Below are positions 51,887-57,007 of a DNA stretch of 57,007 nucleotides, piece by piece. Numbering within the stretch: position 1 is the stretch's first letter; every line of letters starts with the position of its first letter. The notes below the pieces were generated by a model. It had not been told where the DNA came from. It did not search any database and saw only the letters and a program-made list of their open reading frames with translations. This stretch comes from Geofilum rhodophaeum (GTDB taxonomy: Bacteria; Bacteroidota; Bacteroidia; Bacteroidales; Marinilabiliaceae): positions 1 through 57,007 of the forward strand of contig NZ_MWUJ01000019.1 of assembly GCF_002210225.1 (NCBI RefSeq). Direction: 5' to 3'. Made by a program: the position numbers and the translations under genes.

Positions 51887-53611
51887 ATGGAGCAGCACGA
51901 ACTCAGCGAACAGGAACAAATTCGCCGCGACAGCCTCAAAGAACTCAAGCAACTGGGCATCAACCCCTTTCCGGCAGAAGAATATCCCGTAAGTCACTAC
52001 TCACAAGACCTTCTCGATAACTTCGAAGGCAACGAAGACCAGTACCAGGAAGTCTGCCTGGCCGGCCGCATCATGACGCGCCGCATCATGGGCTCCGCCT
52101 CCTTTGCCCAGCTGAAGGACGACAAAGGCCGCATCCAGGTGTACCTGCGCCGCGACGATCTTTGTCCCGGCGACGACAAAACCCTCTACAACACCGTATT
52201 CAAGCGCCTGCTCGACATCGGCGACATCATAGGCGTAAAAGGCCACGTATTTAAAACACAGACCGGCGAAATATCGGTACACGTTAAGGAATTCACCCTG
52301 CTGGCCAAATCCATCAAGCCCCTGCCCGTAGTCAAAGAAAAAGAAGGCAAGGTGTACGACGCCTTCACCGATCCCGAGCAGCGCTACCGCCAGCGCTACG
52401 TCGACCTGATTGTCAACGACCAGGTGAAGGACACCTTTATCAAGCGCAGTAAAATCATCAACACCATGCGCGAATTCTTCAACGAAAAAGGCTACCTCGA
52501 AGTGGAGACCCCCATTTTGCAAGCCATACCGGGCGGTGCCGCCGCCCGGCCCTTCGTCACCCACCACAATGCCCTCAACATCCCCCTTTACCTGCGCATC
52601 GCCAACGAACTGTACCTGAAGCGCCTCATTGTAGGAGGCTTCGACGGCGTGTACGAATTTGCCAAGGACTTCCGCAACGAAGGTATGGACCGTACCCACA
52701 ACCCCGAGTTCACCGTAATGGAAATCTACGTAGCCTATAAGGACTACAAGTGGATGATGGACTTTACCGAAGAAATGATTGAGCGTGTAGCCCTGGCCCT
52801 GCACGGCAGCACCAAAGTGCAGCTGGGCGAGCGCGAAATAGACTTCAAGCGCCCCTTTAAGCGGGTGACCATGCTCGATGCCATAAAAGAACACACCGGC
52901 ATCGACATCGCCGGCATGAACGAAGTCCAGCTGCAGGAAGTCTGCAAGCAATTGGGTATAGAAACCGACCCCTCCATGGGCAAGGGCAAGCTCATCGACG
53001 AAATATTCGGCGAAAAGTGCGAAGGGCACTACATCCAGCCCACCTTCATCACCGACTACCCCGTAGAAATGTCGCCCCTCTGCAAAAAGCACCGCGACAA
53101 TCCCGAACTCACCGAACGCTTCGAGCTGATGGTCAACGGCAAAGAACTGGCCAACGCCTACAGCGAGCTGAACGACCCCATCGACCAGCTGGGCCGTTTT
53201 CAGGAGCAGTTGCGCCTGTCCGAAAAAGGCGACGACGAGGCCATGTTCATCGACCACGACTTTGTGCGTGCCCTCGAATACGGCATGCCCCCCACCTCCG
53301 GCATGGGCATCGGCATCGACCGCCTGACCATGTTCATGACCAACCAGGCCTCCATTCAGGAAGTCCTCTTCTTCCCCCAAATGCGGCCCGAGAAGAAAGC
53401 CGAAAAAGACAGCGACGAAAAATTCATTGAGAAAGGCATTCCCGCCGAATGGGTACCGGCCCTGCGCAAAGCAGGCTTACAAACCCTGAAACAACTCAGC
53501 GAAGTAGAAAACCCCAACAAACTCCACCAGGATTTGTGCGGCGTAAACAAAAAGAACAAGCTCGGCTTGACCAACCCCTCGAAGGAGCAGGTGGCCGACT
53601 GGATTAAATAA
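51887..53611 (+). CDS. lysS: Lysyl-tRNA synthetase, class II
   Basis: This 574-residue enzyme loads lysine onto its tRNA. An N-terminal OB-fold anticodon-binding domain (about 55-160; [20 protein letters not shown]) precedes the class II catalytic core: motif 1 in [20 protein letters not shown] (about 204-223), motif 2 in [19 protein letters not shown] (about 262-280), motif 3 in [14 protein letters not shown] (about 473-486). A tail of about 70 residues after motif 3 ([20 protein letters not shown]) resembles a helix-hairpin-helix extension. I believe it occurs in other Bacteroidota LysS proteins. GC-rich codon use contrasts with the toxin region. gpsA follows after 6 bp. Confidence 0.97.
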   Translation: MEQHELSEQEQIRRDSLKELKQLGINPFPAEEYPVSHYSQDLLDNFEGNEDQYQEVCLAGRIMTRRIMGSASFAQLKDDKGRIQVYLRRDDLCPGDDKTLYNTVFKRLLDIGDIIGVKGHVFKTQTGEISVHVKEFTLLAKSIKPLPVVKEKEGKVYDAFTDPEQRYRQRYVDLIVNDQVKDTFIKRSKIINTMREFFNEKGYLEVETPILQAIPGGAAARPFVTHHNALNIPLYLRIANELYLKRLIVGGFDGVYEFAKDFRNEGMDRTHNPEFTVMEIYVAYKDYKWMMDFTEEMIERVALALHGSTKVQLGEREIDFKRPFKRVTMLDAIKEHTGIDIAGMNEVQLQEVCKQLGIETDPSMGKGKLIDEIFGEKCEGHYIQPTFITDYPVEMSPLCKKHRDNPELTERFELMVNGKELANAYSELNDPIDQLGRFQEQLRLSEKGDDEAMFIDHDFVRALEYGMPPTSGMGIGIDRLTMFMTNQASIQEVLFFPQMRPEKKAEKDSDEKFIEKGIPAEWVPALRKAGLQTLKQLSEVENPNKLHQDLCGVNKKNKLGLTNPSKEQVADWIK

Positions 53612-53617
53612 AACATC

Positions 53618-54616
53618 ATGGACCTAAGCACGGCGAGAATAGGTATTGTAGGAAGTGGCAGTTGGGCCACAGCCATTGCCAAAATGGTACTGATCAATTC
53701 AGAACGCATCAGCTGGTTCTTCCGCAATCCCGAACAAATCGAAAAGTTCCGGCGCATTGGGCACAATCCCAACTACCTGACCTCCGTCGGCTTCGATACC
53801 GACCGCATTGATTTCAGCGCCGACATCAATGAAGTGGTCGAAAATTCGGACATCCTCATTTTCGCCAACCCATCGGCCTTCTTAATCGAGACCATACAGG
53901 GACTCACCGTTCCGCTGAAGGACAAGTTCATCGCCTCGGCCATCAAAGGACTGGTACCCGAACACAACCTGGTAGTGGGCAGCTACTTTCACAAAATGCA
54001 CGAAGTGCCCCTCGACCAGATTGCCGTCATCTCCGGACCCTGCCACGCCGAGGAAGTCGCCCTCGAACGCCTGTCCTACCTCACCATTGCCTGTCAGGAT
54101 ACCCGTCGCGGCCGCGAATTTGCCGAACGCCTGCAGTGCAGCTTCATCAAAACCGTAGTGAGCGACGACATTTACGGCACCGAGTACTCGGCCGTACTGA
54201 AAAACATCATGGCTGTGGCCTCCGGAATTTGTCACGGACTGGGCTACGGCGATAACTTTCAGGCCGTACTCATCTCCAACGCCATTCAGGAAATCAAGCG
54301 CTTTGTAGATACCGTACACCCCATCACCCGCGACATCAAAAGCTCGGCCTACTTGGGCGACCTGCTGGTTACCTGCTACTCGCAATTCAGTCGCAACCGC
54401 ACCTTCGGTACCATGATAGGCAAAGGCTACTCGGTAAAAAGTGCCCAGCTCGAAATGCTGATGATTGCCGAAGGCTACTACGCCGCAAAAAGCATCAAGG
54501 AGATCAACGACAAATACAAAGTGAACATGCCCATTACCGACGCTGTTTACAACATCATTTACGAGCGCATCTCTCCGGCCATCGAAATAAAACTCCTGAC
54601 CGAGTCGCTGCGCTGA
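53618..54616 (+). CDS. gpsA: NAD(P)-dependent glycerol-3-phosphate dehydrogenase
   Basis: This 332-residue enzyme reduces dihydroxyacetone phosphate to sn-glycerol-3-phosphate for phospholipid synthesis in the cytoplasm. The N-terminal nucleotide-binding motif is IGIVGSGSWATAIAKMV (about 6-22). The family signature region is FIASAIKGLVPEHNLVVG (about 105-122), followed by ISGPCHAEEVA. The catalytic Lys region is VLKNIMAVASGICHGLGYGD (about 194-213), then FGTMIGKGYSV. It lies 6 bp after lysS and is probably co-transcribed. Confidence 0.96.
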   Translation: MDLSTARIGIVGSGSWATAIAKMVLINSERISWFFRNPEQIEKFRRIGHNPNYLTSVGFDTDRIDFSADINEVVENSDILIFANPSAFLIETIQGLTVPLKDKFIASAIKGLVPEHNLVVGSYFHKMHEVPLDQIAVISGPCHAEEVALERLSYLTIACQDTRRGREFAERLQCSFIKTVVSDDIYGTEYSAVLKNIMAVASGICHGLGYGDNFQAVLISNAIQEIKRFVDTVHPITRDIKSSAYLGDLLVTCYSQFSRNRTFGTMIGKGYSVKSAQLEMLMIAEGYYAAKSIKEINDKYKVNMPITDAVYNIIYERISPAIEIKLLTESLR

Positions 54617-54684
54617 GAAAGTTTTAAACCAAAACGTCTACTGTATTTGGTTATTTTCTACCCCCCTCAAAAGCTTAATAAACC

Positions 54685-54692
54685 TAAATTTG
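54685..54692 (+). promoter_or_regulatory. Candidate -7 element of the small exported-protein gene
   Basis: TAAATTTG matches TAnnTTTG. Transcription would start near 54700, which supports the ATG at 54725 and not the frame's upstream ATG at 54647. Confidence 0.5.
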
Positions 54693-54724
54693 TGTCGATT
54701 TATATTAACCTTAAAACCAAAGTT

Positions 54725-55342
54725 ATGAGAATTGACACAAAAATGTGTTTACTCCTGGGAATAATGCTCCTTGGAGGAACAATGATCAGAGCACAAGTCC
54801 TTGAAGTTGAAACAACAAGGCTGGCAGCTGAAAGAAGAATGACCGAAATTAAAAAGCTTGTCGATTTATCGTCTGCGCAGGAATCAGAATTTAAGCAACT
54901 CTGCATGACTTATCAGCTCCAATTGGATTCCGCTTTGTATTTTGAAGACGACCCCATAAGCTATGTAAACAAAATCAACAAAGCCGAAAAAGAGTTCACA
55001 CAAACTTTTTACACCATTCTAACAGACAAGCAAACAACACAATACGCCTACAACAAAGGCTATGCTGATGTTAAGAGAAAAACAGCAGACAAATTAAATC
55101 TTTTGCGGGAAACGGGAGCTTACAACGAGGCAGAACTCAAGAAAATAGAAGAACAAATCTTCAATTATCTGATGCTCGAAAAAGTAGTTTACATGCGAGA
55201 CAAGCACGATGTTAGCAAACAAAAGGAAAACATCCATCGCCTAAAAGCCATTCAGCCCCCATACCTAAAAGCCGCAGAATCCCATCGTAAGCTCAAACAC
55301 AACGGCCGCACCAACAAAGGCAAAGTTAAGTGGGAAAAATAA
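54725..55342 (+). CDS. Small exported helical protein, Spy/CpxP-like in style
   Basis: This protein of about 205 residues starts at the ATG at 54725 (MRIDTKMCLLLGIMLLGGTM) with a signal peptide ending near IRAQ. The frame's first ATG at 54647 has no signal and lies before the probable promoter. The mature protein is highly charged and helical (ERRMTEIKKLVDLSSAQESE, KEFTQTFYTILTDKQTTQYA). The pattern of a Leu-Ser-x-x-Gln motif followed by a second Leu-Thr-Asp-Lys-Gln motif resembles the LTxxQ repeats of Spy/CpxP periplasmic chaperones, but homology is not certain. The C-terminus is Lys-rich (KLKHNGRTNKGKVKWEK). Confidence 0.72.
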   Translation: MRIDTKMCLLLGIMLLGGTMIRAQVLEVETTRLAAERRMTEIKKLVDLSSAQESEFKQLCMTYQLQLDSALYFEDDPISYVNKINKAEKEFTQTFYTILTDKQTTQYAYNKGYADVKRKTADKLNLLRETGAYNEAELKKIEEQIFNYLMLEKVVYMRDKHDVSKQKENIHRLKAIQPPYLKAAESHRKLKHNGRTNKGKVKWEK

Positions 55343-55384
55343 GAGTCACTTTTTGTGACCTAATAATCACCAAATAATAATACA

Positions 55385-56809
55385 ATGAAAAAATATATAT
55401 CTGGCTGCTTTGCAGCCTTAGTGCTTGCTTTTTCCTTTCTCACAACCAACGCACAAAGCCAGACACCCTCAGCGGCTCCCTCAGATACTGCTGTAATGAA
55501 GCACGCATTGGCAGCCCTACTGGGCATCAACCGGACCGTAGATTACGACAAGGCAAGGAACCTCCTCAATTACCTCGCCAAAAAAAATAATGCCGAAGCA
55601 TTTAACGTACTGGGAAAAATATATCAGGAAGGACTGGGTGTAGAAATTGACAAAGAAAAAGCCGTTATGTGCTACGACAGAGCCCACCAATTAGGTTCAC
55701 TTCATGGAACAAGCAACTTCGTCAGAGCCTTACGCAAGGGCGATGGCATATCCAGAAACTACGAACTCGCCTTCCACCTGGCGCGTGAGGCCGCTGAAAA
55801 AGGCCATCCAACAGCCTGTTATCAAGCCGGAGAGATGGCACTGAAAGGACTTGGAACCCAGTTAGATTATCAGAAAGCCCGCAATTTGTTTGAGAAAGGC
55901 GCGGCCCTGGGAAACAAAGAATGCATCTACATGCTGGGGGTAATACACCTAAAAGGCTATGGAACGGAACCCGACACCGAAAAAAGCAAAGAGCATTTCC
56001 TAAAGGCAATGCATAAAGGACATGGATGGGTGGAAGACCTCATAGAAAATAACGAATTTTCAAAAGAAGAGACCAAACACCAAAAAAGACACCGTAAACT
56101 AAAAAGTGGCACAACCTCTAAATTAGACACCCTTGTAAATTTTGAGAACAATGCGAAAGCAGAAGAACTGGAAGGCGACTGGGCAGGGACGTTCTATGCC
56201 TATGATTGGGCAGGGAAAGCCTTGGATCAAGAGGAGCCCATTCAGATATCAGCCCAATCTGCGGGAGAAGAACTTTGGCTTACCTGGAACTTTGGTCAAC
56301 AATCGCAATTCAGATTAAAAATGATCAAAGACAAAAACAGCTGGAAGGTGGAAGAGATGATTCCATTGAACCCCAACGCAAAGCCAAACTTTGATTTCCG
56401 CCAACTGCGCCTGACCCTCCAGTCCGAAAATGATCAAAAGATTCTATATGGAAATGCCCTAAGGTACTCCAACCATACAGGAGATCGGATGCCTCCCTCG
56501 GCCTTTGCCCTTCAACCAACCAAGGCCTCCAATACACAAGACACCAGACTCTTAACCCTTTACCCCAACCCCTTCTACAACGAATTCCGTTTACAAATAA
56601 AACTCAATAGCGAAGAAGTTCTCACTATTGAAGTCTTTGATGCCAAAGGAAGAAGCGTCTACAAACTAGCACCCTTCCTATTCAAGAAAGGCACGCACGA
56701 CTTCCCAATAAAATTAGAAGGTGGAACACCCGGTGTATATTTTGTCCAGGTCACAGGCAGCACCATTTCAGAATCAGAAGTCATCATTAAAAAGGGAGCT
56801 GCGTTATGA
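55385..56809 (+). CDS. Sel1-repeat protein with T9SS sorting domain
   Basis: This 474-residue exported protein has a signal peptide (KYISGCFAALVLAFSFLTTN). At least four Sel1-type repeats follow (about 50-220), each with an A-x-x-x-L-G-x-x-Y-x-x-G-x-G pattern (AEAFNVLGKIYQEGLGVEID, CIYMLGVIHLKGYGTEPDTE). A basic linker comes next (KHQKRHRKLKSG), then a beta-rich domain of about 130 residues (ELEGDWAGTFYAYDWAGKAL...LWLTWNFGQQSQFRL). The last 85 residues are a type A T9SS domain (LYPNPFYNEFRLQIKLNSEE...GVYFVQVTGS). Sel1 repeats normally serve as protein-binding solenoids, so this is a secreted adaptor-like protein. Its stop overlaps the next start by 4 bp (ATGA). Confidence 0.88.
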   Translation: MKKYISGCFAALVLAFSFLTTNAQSQTPSAAPSDTAVMKHALAALLGINRTVDYDKARNLLNYLAKKNNAEAFNVLGKIYQEGLGVEIDKEKAVMCYDRAHQLGSLHGTSNFVRALRKGDGISRNYELAFHLAREAAEKGHPTACYQAGEMALKGLGTQLDYQKARNLFEKGAALGNKECIYMLGVIHLKGYGTEPDTEKSKEHFLKAMHKGHGWVEDLIENNEFSKEETKHQKRHRKLKSGTTSKLDTLVNFENNAKAEELEGDWAGTFYAYDWAGKALDQEEPIQISAQSAGEELWLTWNFGQQSQFRLKMIKDKNSWKVEEMIPLNPNAKPNFDFRQLRLTLQSENDQKILYGNALRYSNHTGDRMPPSAFALQPTKASNTQDTRLLTLYPNPFYNEFRLQIKLNSEEVLTIEVFDAKGRSVYKLAPFLFKKGTHDFPIKLEGGTPGVYFVQVTGSTISESEVIIKKGAAL

Positions 56810-57007
56810 GAAGTTTTCAAAGAAAATTTCGAAAGTTACAACGCAGCGTTGTAACTTCGCTTGTGCTTCTCCTTTGTCTCGGCACAGCTCAGGCCAACTG
56901 GTGGGATTTCATCGAGGACACCTATGGGGACAGCGATATAGACATCAATTATTACGATGACTTTAACGACTTTATGGGTAACGCCTCAGACAATGCCGTA
57001 GACTCCT
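56806..57007 (+). CDS. Exported protein, cut by the window end
   Basis: The frame opens at the ATG at 56806, overlapping the stop of the Sel1 gene by 4 bp, and stays open for 67 codons to the window edge. The visible part is a basic start (MRSFQRKFRKLQRSVVTS), a hydrophobic signal core (LVLLLCLGTAQA), and a mature start rich in Asp and aromatic residues (NWWDFIEDTYGDSDIDINYY). The function cannot be told from this. Coupling to the Sel1 gene suggests a partner in the same surface process. Confidence 0.75.
   Translation, partial: MRSFQRKFRKLQRSVVTSLVLLLCLGTAQANWWDFIEDTYGDSDIDINYYDDFNDFMGNASDNAVDS
56833..56857. repeat. 25-bp palindrome in the signal-peptide region
   Basis: AAGTTACAACGC and GCGTTGTAACTT are perfect 12-bp arms around a single A, within the first 20 codons of the last gene. 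In mRNA it would form a stable hairpin just after the start codon, with only a few bases as loop after unzipping of the centre. Confidence 0.7.

Noticed and set aside
52001-53380. 459-residue frame opposite lysS
   Set aside because: It is a shadow of the GC-rich lysS gene. lysS has all class II synthetase motifs, and the opposite translation is a low-complexity run of Val, Phe, Gly and Asp.
55345-55359. GTCAC-TTTTT-GTGAC hairpin before the Sel1 gene as a terminator
   Set aside because: The stem is only 5 bp and is not followed by a T-run.

Overview
The window looks like a chromosome segment of a Bacteroidota bacterium, most likely a polysaccharide-degrading member of Bacteroidia or a near relative. 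The evidence is two SusC/SusD pairs, lipoproteins with Bacteroidota-type signal peptides, a glycoside hydrolase family 26 enzyme, a Fibrobacter-type major paralogous domain, several C-terminal type IX secretion (T9SS) sorting domains, and -7 promoter elements of the TAnnTTTG type. I cannot name the genus. No tRNA, rRNA or CRISPR array was recognised.

Layout. (1) 46-2802, minus strand: an orphan toxin/immunity cassette whose 5' end is a broken copy of the middle of the large toxin gene further along. (2) 2803-3855: non-coding, with a short motif array and a purine-rich degenerate duplication. (3) 3856-9861: a small mobile or plasmid-like element with a ParE-type toxin/antitoxin pair, two overlapping tyrosine recombinases, a CHC2-Toprim-ATPase primase/helicase, a divergent XRE repressor and a two-helix membrane protein. 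(4) 9898-29713, minus strand: a run of six tightly packed genes of about 20 kb. In transcription order they encode a HEAT-like exported protein, a 1,500-residue exported protein of unknown function, a FISUMP lipoprotein, a 2,722-residue SprB-repeat adhesin with a T9SS tail, a 1,498-residue fibronectin/metzincin protein with a variable C-terminal toxin-like tail, and a small putative immunity protein. (5) 29891-39973, minus strand: a polysaccharide utilisation locus (SusC, SusD, two surface glycan-binding lipoproteins, GH26), probably for beta-mannan. (6) 40337-42060, plus strand: a YbaN-like membrane protein and a T9SS-tagged secreted protein. (7) 42156-47111, minus strand: a second SusC/SusD pair without enzymes. 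(8) 47392-51698, minus strand: housekeeping genes lipA, lipB, recJ and a lipoprotein. (9) 51887 to the end, plus strand: lysS, gpsA, and three exported proteins, the last cut by the window edge.

The most interesting part is regions 1 to 4. The full-length toxin-like protein carries a metzincin-like protease motif and then a conserved junction, after which its tail looks variable. The orphan cassette starts inside that same junction: about 72 bp are shared at about 85% identity and end at an in-frame stop. It then carries a different tail and a different small downstream gene. This is the arrangement of a polymorphic toxin with a spare C-terminal cassette, as known for Rhs, CdiA and MafB. Here it is tied to an SprB-like T9SS adhesin operon, and a recombinase-carrying element sits between the active and the spare cassette. 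The system-level function is inference. The junction homology, gene order and motifs are directly visible.
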